A stretch of 64,000 nt of DNA from positions 1,860,001 to 1,924,000 of the forward strand of contig NC_014830.1 of NCBI RefSeq assembly GCF_000184685.1. The letters run 5' to 3'. The notes under the pieces were generated by a model that had not been told where the DNA came from, searched no databases, and worked only from the letters and a program-made list of their open reading frames with translations. Shown piece by piece: positions 1-8,437 of the stretch; the first letter of the stretch is position 1, and each line of letters starts with the position of its first letter. A program made the position numbers and the translations under genes. This stretch comes from Intrasporangium calvum DSM 43043 (lineage in GTDB: Bacteria; Actinomycetota; Actinomycetes; Actinomycetales; Dermatophilaceae).

Positions 1-795
1 ACCGGTAGGCAGCTGCGTGACCGCTATGACGCCGTCGTCCTCGCCCTGGGCGCCACCGTCCCCCGCGACCTCGACGTGCCCGGCCGCCAGCTCCGCGGGA
101 TCCACCAGGCGATGGACTACCTGCCCCAAGGCAACCGGGTGGCCCTCGGCGAGGTCGTCGCCGACCAGATCCTGGCCACCGGCAAGGACGTCATCGTGAT
201 CGGTGGTGGCGACACCGGGGCCGACTGCATCGGGACCGCACATCGGCAGGGCGCCCGCTCCGTGACGAGCCTCGAGATCATGCCCCAGCCCGGTGACGAC
301 CGTCCGGCGGGCCAGCCCTGGCCGACCTACCCGATGCTCTTCCGGGTGGCGAGCGCGCACGAGGAGGGCGGTGACCGGATCTACTCGGTGAGCACGACCG
401 AGTTCGCCGGTGACGCGGAGGGCAACGTCGCGGCGCTCCGGCTCGTCGAGGTGGAGTTCGTCGAAGGACGCCCGCAGCCCAAGCCAGGGACCGAGCGAGA
501 GATCCCGGCGCAGCTCGTGCTGCTCGCGATGGGGTTCCTCGGACCCCAGGGGCCAGGTGTCGTCGAGCAGCTCGGGGTGGCTCTCGACGAGCGGTCCAAC
601 GTGCGCAGGGACAAGAACTACATGTCCACCGTTCCCGGCGTCTTCGTCGCTGGGGACGCGGGCCGCGGGCAGAGCCTCATCGTGTGGGCCATCGCGGAGG
701 GCCGGGCTGCTGCTGCGGGAGTCGACGCCTGGCTCACCGGCTCGAGCTCCCTGCCCCGGCCGATCGCCCCGACGGACCGCCCGCTGACCGTCTGA
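1..795 (+). CDS. gltD: Glutamate synthase small subunit, C-terminal part (5' end outside window)
   Basis: The frame is open from base 1, so the gene is cut by the window edge and only about the last 264 residues are seen. They contain the second nucleotide-binding fold (VIVIGGGDTGADCIGTA) and the C-terminal FAD motif (GVFVAGDAGRGQSLIVWAIAEGR), both typical of the GltD subunit of NADPH-dependent glutamate synthase. GltD passes electrons from NADPH through FAD and Fe-S centres to GltB, which makes glutamate from glutamine and 2-oxoglutarate in the cytoplasm. gltB would be expected upstream, outside the window. Related GltD-like reductase subunits share these motifs, but the overall match is to GltD. 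Confidence 0.93.
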   Translation, partial: TGRQLRDRYDAVVLALGATVPRDLDVPGRQLRGIHQAMDYLPQGNRVALGEVVADQILATGKDVIVIGGGDTGADCIGTAHRQGARSVTSLEIMPQPGDDRPAGQPWPTYPMLFRVASAHEEGGDRIYSVSTTEFAGDAEGNVAALRLVEVEFVEGRPQPKPGTEREIPAQLVLLAMGFLGPQGPGVVEQLGVALDERSNVRRDKNYMSTVPGVFVAGDAGRGQSLIVWAIAEGRAAAAGVDAWLTGSSSLPRPIAPTDRPLTV

Positions 796-868
796 GCCAG
801 ACGCACCGGCCCCACCACAAGCCCCCTCCGCAGGATCCGGACACCCCATCCCATCGCAGGCCCGTATC

Positions 869-913
869 GGCAGGTCGACCACCGGCAGGTCGACCACCGG
901 CAGGTCGACCACC
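869..913. repeat. Three tandem 15-bp repeats (GGCAGGTCGACCACC)
   Basis: Three exact consecutive copies at 869-883, 884-898 and 899-913, followed by a further GG. Each contains the 8-bp palindrome GGTCGACC, so the array is three evenly spaced palindromes about 240 bp upstream of pyk. It could be a multi-site protein target or a slipped-strand expansion. Confidence 0.9.
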
Positions 914-1116
914 GGTACGGCCCTTCCGGGACGATCCGGCCGGCACGATGCGGCAGGCGGGCGCCGGTGAGACATACTTGGCCCGGCACGGCGGTTCTGC
1001 CGCCGGACCGGACCTGCCCGGACCGCCACCTGACGGCTCTCGTGGCCGGTCCCGACTTCCCGACACGGCTTCCCAACGGCGCGAGGCCACGTTCGTCCCA
1101 CAGGGCGAACCCGCCA

Positions 1117-1132
1117 CGTGACCCACGTCACA
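1117..1132. promoter_or_regulatory. CRP/GlxR-like site upstream of pyk
   Basis: CGTGA-cccacg-TCACA matches the CRP/GlxR consensus TGTGA-N6-TCACA at nine of ten arm positions. It ends 7 bp before the probable -10 box of pyk, so bound protein would occlude the -35 region. Repression by a cAMP-receptor-type regulator is inferred. Confidence 0.5.
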
Positions 1133-1139
1133 TCACCCA

Positions 1140-1145
1140 TAAGGT
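1140..1145 (+). promoter_or_regulatory. -10 box of pyk, leaderless
   Basis: TAAGGT fits TAnnnT and is followed by 6 nt and the ATG at 1152, so transcription would begin at or next to the start codon. Confidence 0.6.
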
Positions 1146-1151
1146 TGAGCC

Positions 1152-2609
1152 ATGCGTCGCGCCAAGATCGTCTGCACGATCGGTCCCAAGACATCGTCCC
1201 CCCAGCAGCTCCGAGCCCTCGTCGACGCCGGCATGGACGTTGCCCGACTCAACCTCTCGCACGGCGAGCAGGCTCTGCACGCCCAGGTCTACCGCGACGT
1301 ACGTGCCGCGAGTGACGCCTCGGGCCGCGCGGTGGGTATCCTCGTGGACCTTCAGGGCCCGAAGATCCGGACCGGCCGCTTCAAGGACGGCCCGGTCGAG
1401 CTCTCTCCGGGACAGCGGTTCACCATCACCACCCGCGACGTGGAGGGTGACGACACCGAGGTCAGCACGACCTTCAAGGGGCTGCCGCAGGACGTCCGCC
1501 CCGGCGACGTCCTGCTCATCGACGACGGCAAGGTGTGTCTGCGGGCCGTCGACGTCTCGGACACGGACGTCGTCACCGAGACCGTGGTCGGTGGCGAGGT
1601 GTCGAACAACAAGGGCATCAACCTGCCCGGCGTCGCCGTGAGTGTCCCCGCTTTGTCCGAGAAGGACCGGGACGACCTGCGGTTCGCGATGCGGCTCGGC
1701 GTCGACATGGTCGCACTTTCCTTCGTCCGCTCGGCGACCGACATCGAGGATGTCCACGCGATCATGGACGAGTTCGACCGCCGCATCCCGGTGATCGCCA
1801 AGATCGAGAAGCCGCAGGCGGTCGCCAACCTCGAGGAGATCGTCGCCGCGTTCGACGGGATCATGGTGGCGCGTGGAGACCTCGGCGTGGAGATGCCGCT
1901 CGAGGACGTCCCGCTCGTCCAGAAGCGCGCCTGCGAGCTCGCCCGTCAGGAGGCCAAACCGGTCATCGTCGCGACCCAGGTGCTCGAGTCCATGATCGAG
2001 AACCCCAGGCCCACACGGGCCGAGGCATCCGACGCGGCCAATGCCGTGCTCGACGGAGCGGATGCGCTGATGCTGTCGGGTGAGACGTCCATCGGCGCCT
2101 GGCCGATCGAGGCGGTCATGACCATGGCGCGCATCATCAAGTCCACCGAGGAGCACGGGCACGACAAGATCTCCCCGATGCGCACACCGATGACGACTGT
2201 CGCCGGGGCCATCACCAAGGCCGCCGTCGAGATCGGGGACGTCGTCGACGCGAAGTTCCTGATCACCTTCACCGAGACGGGAGGTTCCGCCCGACGCCAG
2301 GCGCGCCTGCGTCCGCGGCTCCCGATGCTCGCGTTCACCTCGGAGCCGCAGACCCGGTCCCAGCTGGCGCTCGTCTGGGGGATCGAGACCTACATCGTGC
2401 CGCGCATGATGCACACCGACCAGTTCGCGATGCAGGTGGACCTCAACCTCATTCCCGAGGGGCGCGTGACGGAGGGCGACCGGGTGCTCATCGTGGCCGG
2501 TTCCCCTCCCGGCATCCCCGGGTCGACGAACGCCCTCCGCGTCCACCGGGTGGGCGATGCCGTGAACCGGGCGGCCCCCGCCTACCACCCGGACGAGGTG
2601 ACCGGCTGA
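1152..2609 (+). CDS. pyk: Pyruvate kinase
   Basis: 485 residues, normal for the family. It converts phosphoenolpyruvate and ADP to pyruvate and ATP, the last step of glycolysis. The N-terminus ([15 protein letters not shown]), the (beta/alpha)8 barrel with the signature [19 protein letters not shown] containing the catalytic Lys, the metal-binding [12 protein letters not shown] stretch, and the C-terminal regulatory domain are all visible. ATG 1152 is the conserved start and sits 6 nt after a TAAGGT -10 box. A CRP-like palindrome overlaps the promoter, which suggests carbon-status control. A 21-bp inverted repeat begins 3 nt after the stop. Confidence 0.97.
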   Translation: MRRAKIVCTIGPKTSSPQQLRALVDAGMDVARLNLSHGEQALHAQVYRDVRAASDASGRAVGILVDLQGPKIRTGRFKDGPVELSPGQRFTITTRDVEGDDTEVSTTFKGLPQDVRPGDVLLIDDGKVCLRAVDVSDTDVVTETVVGGEVSNNKGINLPGVAVSVPALSEKDRDDLRFAMRLGVDMVALSFVRSATDIEDVHAIMDEFDRRIPVIAKIEKPQAVANLEEIVAAFDGIMVARGDLGVEMPLEDVPLVQKRACELARQEAKPVIVATQVLESMIENPRPTRAEASDAANAVLDGADALMLSGETSIGAWPIEAVMTMARIIKSTEEHGHDKISPMRTPMTTVAGAITKAAVEIGDVVDAKFLITFTETGGSARRQARLRPRLPMLAFTSEPQTRSQLALVWGIETYIVPRMMHTDQFAMQVDLNLIPEGRVTEGDRVLIVAGSPPGIPGSTNALRVHRVGDAVNRAAPAYHPDEVTG

Positions 2610-2612
2610 ACC

Positions 2613-2685
2613 ATCGAAAGAGCAGTTTGTCCGTCGAACGCCTGGGTCACCAGCAGCGATACAGCGGACAAACTGCTCTTTCGAT
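2613..2685. repeat. Perfect 21-bp inverted repeat with 31-nt loop after pyk
   Basis: Arms 2613-2633 and 2665-2685 are exact reverse complements (the left arm begins ATCGAAAGAGCAG and ends TTTGTCCG). There is no T-tract. It could end pyk transcription as a long hairpin, or be a tiny 73-bp element with terminal inverted repeats. Confidence 0.85.
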
Positions 2686-2721
2686 GCGGTTTGGGTCGCC
2701 TTTCGATGCGGTTGGGTCGCT
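2679..2721. repeat. Tandem direct repeat, 22 and 21 bp
   Basis: TTTCGATGCGGTTTGGGTCG (2679-2698) is repeated directly at 2701-2719 with one T fewer. The first copy overlaps the right arm of the 21-bp inverted repeat. Confidence 0.8.
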
Positions 2722-2746
2722 TCGTGCGGGGGTCTCGCCGCCCGGG

Positions 2747-2752
2747 TATGCT
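2747..2752 (+). promoter_or_regulatory. -10 box of tRNA-Leu
   Basis: TATGCT fits TAnnnT and ends 14 nt before the first base of the tRNA. No strong -35 is seen. Confidence 0.5.
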
Positions 2753-2766
2753 TGCCCGGCACGTTG

Positions 2767-2849
<83 letters not shown>

Positions 2850-2855
2850 CACAGA

Positions 2856-2861
2856 TAGGGT
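2856..2861 (+). promoter_or_regulatory. -10 box of pdtaR, leaderless
   Basis: TAGGGT lies 7 nt before the GTG at 2869. Its -35 region would fall inside the T arm and acceptor stem of tRNA-Leu. Confidence 0.5.
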
Positions 2862-2868
2862 TTGGTAC

Positions 2869-3492
2869 GTGAGCACAGACGACAGCACGGCACGGCAGCA
2901 CCAGTCCGGTGACAGCGGGGCGACCCGCGTCCTCGTGGCGGAGGACGAGGCACTGATCCGCCTGGACCTCGTCGAGATGCTCGGGGAGCAGGGCTACGAG
3001 GTCGTCGGCCAGGCCAGCAACGGGCAGCAGGCGGTGGAGCTGGCCAAGGAGCTGAGGCCCGATGTCGTCATCATGGACGTCAAGATGCCGGTCCTCGACG
3101 GGCTCTCGGCCGCGGAGCAGCTCCACGAGGCGAAGCTGTGCCCCGTCATCATGCTGACCGCGTTCAGCCAGACGGAGCTCGTCGAACGGGCGAGGGACGC
3201 GGGCGTGATGGCCTACATCGTCAAGCCGTTCACCGCGGACGACCTGCGTCCGGCCATCGACATCGCCCACTCGCGCTGGCTCGAGCTGGCCGCGCTGGAG
3301 GCGGAGGTCGCGGACCTCGGCGAGCGGCTCGAGACGCGCAAGCTGGTCGATCGGGCCAAGGGCGTGTTGATGACCCAGCTCAAGCTGAGCGAGTCCGACG
3401 CCTTCCGGTGGATCCAGAAGACAGCGATGGACCGCCGGCTCGGCATGAAGGAAGTGGCCGAGGCCGTCATCAACGGGTTCCCCACCAGCTGA
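2869..3492 (+). CDS. pdtaR: ANTAR-domain response regulator (PdtaR type)
   Basis: 207 residues. The receiver domain (about residues 20-135) has the acidic pair E25/D26, phosphoacceptor Asp70 (VVIMDVKMP) and the conserved Lys in IVKPF. The ANTAR RNA-binding domain (about 145-205) has the typical [10 protein letters not shown] and [13 protein letters not shown] helices. The protein resembles mycobacterial Rv1626 (PdtaR), which on phosphorylation binds paired hairpins in nascent RNA to prevent termination. No histidine kinase is adjacent, as is usual for this orphan regulator. I chose GTG 2869 because a longer reading runs through the tRNA gene; a TAGGGT box lies 7 nt upstream. Confidence 0.92.
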   Translation: MSTDDSTARQHQSGDSGATRVLVAEDEALIRLDLVEMLGEQGYEVVGQASNGQQAVELAKELRPDVVIMDVKMPVLDGLSAAEQLHEAKLCPVIMLTAFSQTELVERARDAGVMAYIVKPFTADDLRPAIDIAHSRWLELAALEAEVADLGERLETRKLVDRAKGVLMTQLKLSESDAFRWIQKTAMDRRLGMKEVAEAVINGFPTS

Positions 3493-3498
3493 CCAGCC

Positions 3499-3515
3499 CG
3501 TCCGCTGAGCGGACG
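3499..3515 (+). terminator. Hairpin after pdtaR
   Basis: CGTCCGC-TGA-GCGGACG is a perfect 7-bp stem with a 3-nt loop, 7 nt after the pdtaR stop. There is no T-tract. Confidence 0.55.
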
Positions 3516-3572
3516 ACAGCCCCCCGAAAGGGTCCGCAGGTCACGACACGGTCACCGATCGGTGCAAGAGGG

Positions 3573-3601
3573 GTGACGTGGCGCACGGATGGCTCTAGTG
3601 T
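3573..3601 (+). promoter_or_regulatory. Promoter of the liv operon
   Basis: -35 GTGACG (3573-3578), 17-nt spacer, -10 TAGTGT (3596-3601). It is followed by a leader of about 40 nt with a strong ribosome binding site AGGAGG at 3638-3643. Confidence 0.55.
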
Positions 3602-3649
3602 CCTGCTCAGCCCTCGACCCGAGGGATGTGTGACATCAGGAGGACAGCA

Positions 3650-4858
3650 GTGCGTTCCCACATGAAGTTTGCGGTGCCCGTGGTGGTTGCCGCTCTGGCC
3701 CTGAGCGCCTGTGGCACTCGCGGCGAGGAGCCCGGTACAGGGTCAACCGGCGATGGTGCCAAGAAGACCGTCAAGATCGGTGTCATCGCACCGCTGTCCG
3801 GGGACCTCTCAGCCCTCGGCAAGGGCATTCAGCACTCGGTCGAGCTGGCGGTCAAGCAGGCGAACGAGAGCAACGCACTGCCCGGCTGGACGATCGAGGT
3901 CGCAGCCGAGGACGACGAGGGCAAGGCCGACGTCGGCAAGAACGGCGCGACGAAGCTCGCCGCCGACGACGCGGTGGCCGGAGTCGTGGGCAACCTCAAC
4001 TCGAGCGTCTCCCAGCAGACCCAGCCGGTCTTCGCCGCGGCGAACATCGTCCAGGTGTCCCCGGCCAACACCGGCCCGTCCCTGACGCGCGGCGCCGACG
4101 GCAAAACCCGCCCGTACAAGACCTTCTTCCGCACCTGCACCACGGACATCACGCAGGGCGCCTTCGCCGCGAAGTTCCTCCTCGACCAGGGGATCAACAA
4201 GGTCGCGACGATCCATGACAAGAAGACCTACGGCCAGGGCCTGGTCCAGTACTTCACCGAGGCGTTCAAGGCCGGTGGCGGCGAGGTCGTCGCCGCGCAG
4301 ACCATCAACCCGGACGAGTCCAACTACGCCCCGGTCGTCTCGAAGGTCGCCCCGGCCAAGCCGCAGGCCGTCTACTACGGCGGTGAGTACCCCCAGGCTG
4401 GTCCGCTCTCGCAGCAGATGAAGGCCGCCGGCCTCAACGTCCCGCTGATGGGCGGCGACGGCATCTACGACCCGACCTACATCCAGCTCGCGGGTGCGAC
4501 CTCCAACGGCGACTTCGCCACCTCGGTCGGCGAGCCCACGGATGCCACGGATGCCGGCAAGAAGTTCCTCGCGGACTACGAGGCAGCGAAGTACGCTGAG
4601 CCGTCTGCCGCCTACGGTGGCTACTCCTACGACGCCGCGAACGCCATCATCGAGGGCCTCAAGGTCGCCCTCAAGGACGCCTCCGACGTCAAGGGCGCGC
4701 GCCAGGCCATCGTCGACGCGGTCGGCAAGGTCTCCTTCGCCGGTGTGACCGGTCAGGTCGGCTTCGACGAGTTCGGCGACACGAAGGTCAAGGTCATCTC
4801 CGGCTACAAGGTCGACGGTGGCAAGTGGACCTTCGTCAAGTCGGAGAACCTCGGCTGA
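3650..4858 (+). CDS. livK: Branched-chain amino acid ABC transporter, substrate-binding lipoprotein
   Basis: 402 residues from GTG 3650, chosen because AGGAGG lies 6 nt upstream; ATG 3662 is an alternative. The signal peptide ends in the lipobox LSAC, so the mature protein should be a lipid-anchored surface receptor. The body is a periplasmic-binding type-1 fold (VKIGVIAPLSGDLSALGKGI, then NSSVSQQTQPVFAAANIVQVSP), typical of Leu/Ile/Val receptors. It heads the livKHMGF operon. A strong 12-bp-stem hairpin follows it, which probably lowers read-through so that the receptor is made in excess of the membrane subunits. Exact ligand is not deducible; other amino acids or amides are possible. Confidence 0.93.
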   Translation: MRSHMKFAVPVVVAALALSACGTRGEEPGTGSTGDGAKKTVKIGVIAPLSGDLSALGKGIQHSVELAVKQANESNALPGWTIEVAAEDDEGKADVGKNGATKLAADDAVAGVVGNLNSSVSQQTQPVFAAANIVQVSPANTGPSLTRGADGKTRPYKTFFRTCTTDITQGAFAAKFLLDQGINKVATIHDKKTYGQGLVQYFTEAFKAGGGEVVAAQTINPDESNYAPVVSKVAPAKPQAVYYGGEYPQAGPLSQQMKAAGLNVPLMGGDGIYDPTYIQLAGATSNGDFATSVGEPTDATDAGKKFLADYEAAKYAEPSAAYGGYSYDAANAIIEGLKVALKDASDVKGARQAIVDAVGKVSFAGVTGQVGFDEFGDTKVKVISGYKVDGGKWTFVKSENLG

Positions 4859-4881
4859 CCCGGATCGACACTCTCTGACAT

Positions 4882-4920
4882 GTTCGGCCAGGGGCGGGCG
4901 ACACCCGTCCCTGGCCGAAC
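4882..4920 (+). terminator. Hairpin between livK and livH (attenuating)
   Basis: GTTCGGCCAGGG (4882-4893) pairs perfectly with CCCTGGCCGAAC (4909-4920), extended by CGGG/CCCG. There is no T-tract, and the next gene is cistronic, so partial termination or 3'-end protection of livK mRNA is likely. Confidence 0.7.
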
Positions 4921-4950
4921 TCGTCGCGAACGAAAGGTGGTTCCGGCGTC

Positions 4951-5874
4951 ATGACAGATCTGCTACAGCAGCTGGTCAACGGCCTGACCCTGGGTTCCCT
5001 CTATGCGCTGATCGCGGTCGGTTACACCGTGGTCTACGGCATCGTCCAGCTCATCAACTTCGCGCACGGCGAGGTCTTCATGATCGGCGCGTTCGGCGCC
5101 CTGGCCACGTGGACCGTCCTTTTCCAGGGGACCACGGCGCTGTGGGTGCTGCCCGTCATGATCCTCGGCGCAGTCGTCGCCTCGGTCACCACGGCCGTGA
5201 TCATGGAGCGGATCGCCTACCGGCCGCTCCGTGGTGCGCCGAGGCTGGCCCCGCTCATCACCGCCATCGGCATCTCCGTGGCCCTGCAGGAGGCCGTCCG
5301 ACTCTTCTATCCGGGTGCGAAGAGCAAGATCCCGTTCCCGCGCATCGACGTCGTGACCGGCCCTGCGCTCTCCTTCGGCGGAGTCACCGTCCAGCGCGCC
5401 GCGGTCTTCACCGTCGGCGCGCTCCTCATGAGCGCAGCCCTGCTCTGGTGGTTCGTCAACCACACACGGACCGGCCACGGCATGCAGGCCGTCTCCGAGG
5501 ACAAGGACACCGCCCGGCTGATGGGCGTCAACGTCGACCGCATCATCGTCATCGCGTTCGCGCTAGGAGCCTTCCTCGCTGCCATCGCCGGCGTCGCCCA
5601 GGGCCTGCTCAACGCGAACGTCGATTTCCGGATGGGCTTCCTCGCCGGCCTCAAGGCCTTCACCGCGGCCGTTCTCGGCGGCATCGGCAACATCCAGGGG
5701 GCCGTCGTCGGCGGCCTCGTCCTCGGTGTCGCCGAAGCCCTCGCGGTCGGCTTCATCCCGGGGCAGTTCGGCGGGTCCGCGTGGAAGGACGTGTGGGCTT
5801 TCGTGCTCCTCATCGTCGTCCTCGTCTTCCGGCCACAAGGCATCCTCGGCGCACGGGTGGTGGATCGCGCATGA
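4951..5874 (+). CDS. livH: Branched-chain amino acid ABC transporter permease LivH
   Basis: 307-residue polytopic membrane protein opening MTDLLQQLVNGLTLGSLYALIAVGYTVV in pieces typical of LivH, including YGIVQLINFAHGEVFMIGAF. The loop GMQAVSEDKDTARLMGVNVDR is the EAA-type contact with the ATPases. It forms the transmembrane channel with LivM. GAAAGG precedes the ATG. The stop overlaps the livM start by ATGA, implying coupled translation. Confidence 0.95.
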   Translation: MTDLLQQLVNGLTLGSLYALIAVGYTVVYGIVQLINFAHGEVFMIGAFGALATWTVLFQGTTALWVLPVMILGAVVASVTTAVIMERIAYRPLRGAPRLAPLITAIGISVALQEAVRLFYPGAKSKIPFPRIDVVTGPALSFGGVTVQRAAVFTVGALLMSAALLWWFVNHTRTGHGMQAVSEDKDTARLMGVNVDRIIVIAFALGAFLAAIAGVAQGLLNANVDFRMGFLAGLKAFTAAVLGGIGNIQGAVVGGLVLGVAEALAVGFIPGQFGGSAWKDVWAFVLLIVVLVFRPQGILGARVVDRA

Positions 5875-7616
5875 GCACCTCAACCGACATCGACACCGGC
5901 TATGCGGACGAGGCCGACCAGGTGAGCATCTGGGACCGCATCGGCCGCCCCGTGGCGCCGTTCGCCTGGCCCCTCGTCCTCGCGGGAGCGGTCATCCTGG
6001 CCGCGGGCTGCTTCCTCAGCTGGAGCTACACCAGCGACGTACTCGGCAACCTGACGATCGACTTCTATCCCGGCGCGATCCAGAACCTCATGATCGTCGC
6101 CGCGATCCTCGCAGTGCTCTTCGCGCTGATGTATCACGGGCCGTTGTCGCGGCTGGGGGAGTGGCTCGCCTCTGCCACGGCCCTGCGCACGCTCGGGCTC
6201 GGCTCGACGGTCTTCATGGCCCTCGTGATTGCCCTCATCGGCCTCCAGTCGGGCGGGCTCATCAACGTCATGCCAGGGGCCTGGGTGTCCCTGGTCGGGG
6301 CGGTGCTGCTCCTCGTCGGAGCCGCCGGCCTGACTCCACGCGCCTCCCGGGACCCCCTCCACGCCCACCTACCCGCCTGGCTCGACATCCTGACGATCGT
6401 GGTCCTGCTGGCGATCGTGCTCTTCGGCGCCGCCTATGTCCTCGACATCGAGGACGGCACGGTGTTCTCCCTCGTGGTGCTGTTCACGGGGCTCGTCGCC
6501 TACACCCTCACCCGGGCAGGCTTCTTCACCTGGGTGGGGATCGTCGCCCAGACGCACCGTCGAGTCCTCATGCTCGGCGCGGTCGCCGTGGCGTTCCTCT
6601 TCCCGTTCACGCAGGACGGCTCGGACGCCAACATGTCGATCGCCACGCAGGTGCTGATCTTCGCCTCGACGGCCCTGGGCCTCAACATCGTCGTCGGACT
6701 CGCCGGCCTGCTCGACCTCGGCTACATCGCCTTCCTCGGCGCCGGCGCCTACATCGGGGCGATGTTCTCGCACTCGGCCTTCGCCACCATCGGCTGGAAG
6801 CCCAACTTCCTCGTCGTCGTGGTCATCGGCGCGCTCGTCTCAGCGACGCTGGGCCTGATCATCGGCTCGCCGACGCTGCGCGTGTCGGGTGACTACCTGG
6901 CCATCGTGACCCTTGCCTTCGGAGAGATCTTCCGCCTGGCGATGGGCAACCTCGACGGGCAGGACGGGCCCAAGCTGACCAACGGGCCGAACGGCATCCC
7001 CGCGATTCCCGACCTGGAGATCGGAGGGTTCAGCTTCGGCGAGACCCATGAGGTCCTCGGGATCACTCTCGGCCGGTTCGCGAACTACTACTTCCTGCTC
7101 CTGCTCCTCGCCGCGTTCATCATCACCGTCTTCACCCGGCTCAACGACAGCCGGATCGGTCGAGGTTGGATCGCGATCCGCGAGGACGAGAAGGCCGCCG
7201 AGGCCATGGGGGTCAACACCTTCGGGCTCAAGCTCTTCGCGTTCGCCGGTGGTGCGTTCCTCGCCGGCATGGCCGGCACGATCAAGGCGCACCACGACGT
7301 GTCGGTCACCCCCGACCAGTACATCTTCCTCGAGTCGGCCTTCCTGCTCGCGGCTGTGGTCCTGGGCGGAATGGGCACCGTCGCTGGTGTGCTCATCGGT
7401 GCGACGATCCTCAAGCTCATGCCGGAGAAACTGCGGTTCGTCGCCGACTACCGGCTGCTCATCTTCGGCCTGCTGCTCGTCCTCATGATGCGCTTCCGGC
7501 CCGAGGGGATCGTCGCCAGCAAACGCCGGCAGCTGGAGTTCCACGAGGAGGACGAGGAGCTGGCCGACCGGGTTGAGGAAGTCCACCTCGTCGAAGAACA
7601 GGAGGCCAAGGCATGA
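5871..7616 (+). CDS. livM: Branched-chain amino acid ABC transporter permease LivM, N-terminally extended
   Basis: 581 residues, clearly longer than the roughly 420 of E. coli LivM. The extra N-terminal part of about 240 residues carries several hydrophobic segments, with one typical of actinobacterial LivM proteins. The conserved core follows: IVVGLAGLLDLGYIAFLGAG, then SGDYLAIVTLAFGEIFRL and the cytoplasmic GRGWIAIREDEKAAEAMGVN loop. The C-terminus is strongly acidic (EEDEELADRVEE). ATG 5871 overlaps the livH stop (ATGA), and the stop overlaps livG in the same way. Confidence 0.94.
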   Translation: MSTSTDIDTGYADEADQVSIWDRIGRPVAPFAWPLVLAGAVILAAGCFLSWSYTSDVLGNLTIDFYPGAIQNLMIVAAILAVLFALMYHGPLSRLGEWLASATALRTLGLGSTVFMALVIALIGLQSGGLINVMPGAWVSLVGAVLLLVGAAGLTPRASRDPLHAHLPAWLDILTIVVLLAIVLFGAAYVLDIEDGTVFSLVVLFTGLVAYTLTRAGFFTWVGIVAQTHRRVLMLGAVAVAFLFPFTQDGSDANMSIATQVLIFASTALGLNIVVGLAGLLDLGYIAFLGAGAYIGAMFSHSAFATIGWKPNFLVVVVIGALVSATLGLIIGSPTLRVSGDYLAIVTLAFGEIFRLAMGNLDGQDGPKLTNGPNGIPAIPDLEIGGFSFGETHEVLGITLGRFANYYFLLLLLAAFIITVFTRLNDSRIGRGWIAIREDEKAAEAMGVNTFGLKLFAFAGGAFLAGMAGTIKAHHDVSVTPDQYIFLESAFLLAAVVLGGMGTVAGVLIGATILKLMPEKLRFVADYRLLIFGLLLVLMMRFRPEGIVASKRRQLEFHEEDEELADRVEEVHLVEEQEAKA

Positions 7617-8437
7617 CCGCCGTCGACGACACGCCGCGCACGGAGCGCCAGGCCGACGGACCGGTGCTCGAGGCGACCGGCGTGACGATGCGGTTCGGCG
7701 GTCTCACCGCCGTGAACAACGTCGGGATGACCGTTCGCCAGGGCGAGATCCTGGGCCTCATCGGTCCCAACGGAGCCGGGAAGACGACGTTCTTCAACTG
7801 CCTCACGGGCCTCTACAAGCCCACCGAGGGCCGGGTGCGCCTGCTCGGCAACGACCTCCCGCCCAAACCACGAGCCGTGGTGATGGCCGGGATGGCTCGC
7901 ACGTTCCAGAACATCCGGCTCTTCGGCAACATGACCGCCCTCGAGAACGTCATGGTCGGTCGCTACTGCCGGACCAGCTCGATGGCCCTGACCTCGATCC
8001 TCCGCGGACCGAAGTTCCGTCGCGAGGAGCGGGAGACCCGGGCCCGGGCTCAGGAGCTGCTCGACTTCGTCGGGCTGGGCAAGTCCACCGAGCACCTGGC
8101 TCGCAACATGCCCTACGGCGATCAGCGCCGACTCGAGATCGCTCGCGCGCTGGCCACCGACCCGAAGCTGCTGCTCCTCGACGAACCGACCGCCGGCATG
8201 AATCCACGGGAGACGCAGCAGGCGAGTGACCTCATCTTCCGGATCCGTGACAGCGGCCTGGCGGTCGTGGTCATCGAGCACGACATGCGGTTCATCTTCA
8301 ACCTCTGCGACCGGGTGCTCTGCCTCGTCAACGGGGAGGTCCTCGTCGAGGGGACCCCGAACGAGGTGCAGTCCGACCCGCGAGTCATCGAGGCGTACAT
8401 CGGCAGCGCGGCCGATGACGAGGAGGGAGACGAGTGA
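7613..8437 (+). CDS. livG: Branched-chain amino acid ABC transporter ATPase LivG
   Basis: 274 residues. Walker A GPNGAGKTTFFN, the LivG-type insertion, signature YGDQRRLEIARAL and Walker B LLLLDEPTAGMNP are present, with the switch His in VIEHDM. It energises LivH/LivM together with LivF. Start and stop overlap the neighbours by ATGA and GTGA. The N-terminal 20 residues before the ABC fold are poorly conserved in this family. Confidence 0.95.
   Translation: MTAVDDTPRTERQADGPVLEATGVTMRFGGLTAVNNVGMTVRQGEILGLIGPNGAGKTTFFNCLTGLYKPTEGRVRLLGNDLPPKPRAVVMAGMARTFQNIRLFGNMTALENVMVGRYCRTSSMALTSILRGPKFRREERETRARAQELLDFVGLGKSTEHLARNMPYGDQRRLEIARALATDPKLLLLDEPTAGMNPRETQQASDLIFRIRDSGLAVVVIEHDMRFIFNLCDRVLCLVNGEVLVEGTPNEVQSDPRVIEAYIGSAADDEEGDE

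Larger units (their letters stand above)
796..1151. other. 356-bp intergenic region between gltD and pyk
   Basis: No credible gene lies here. It holds three tandem copies of a 15-bp unit (869-913), a CRP/GlxR-like palindrome (1117-1132) and a -10 box for pyk (1140-1145). Between about 915 and 1110 I see nothing I can name. Reading frames crossing it are proline/arginine-rich and look like composition artefacts. Confidence 0.7.
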
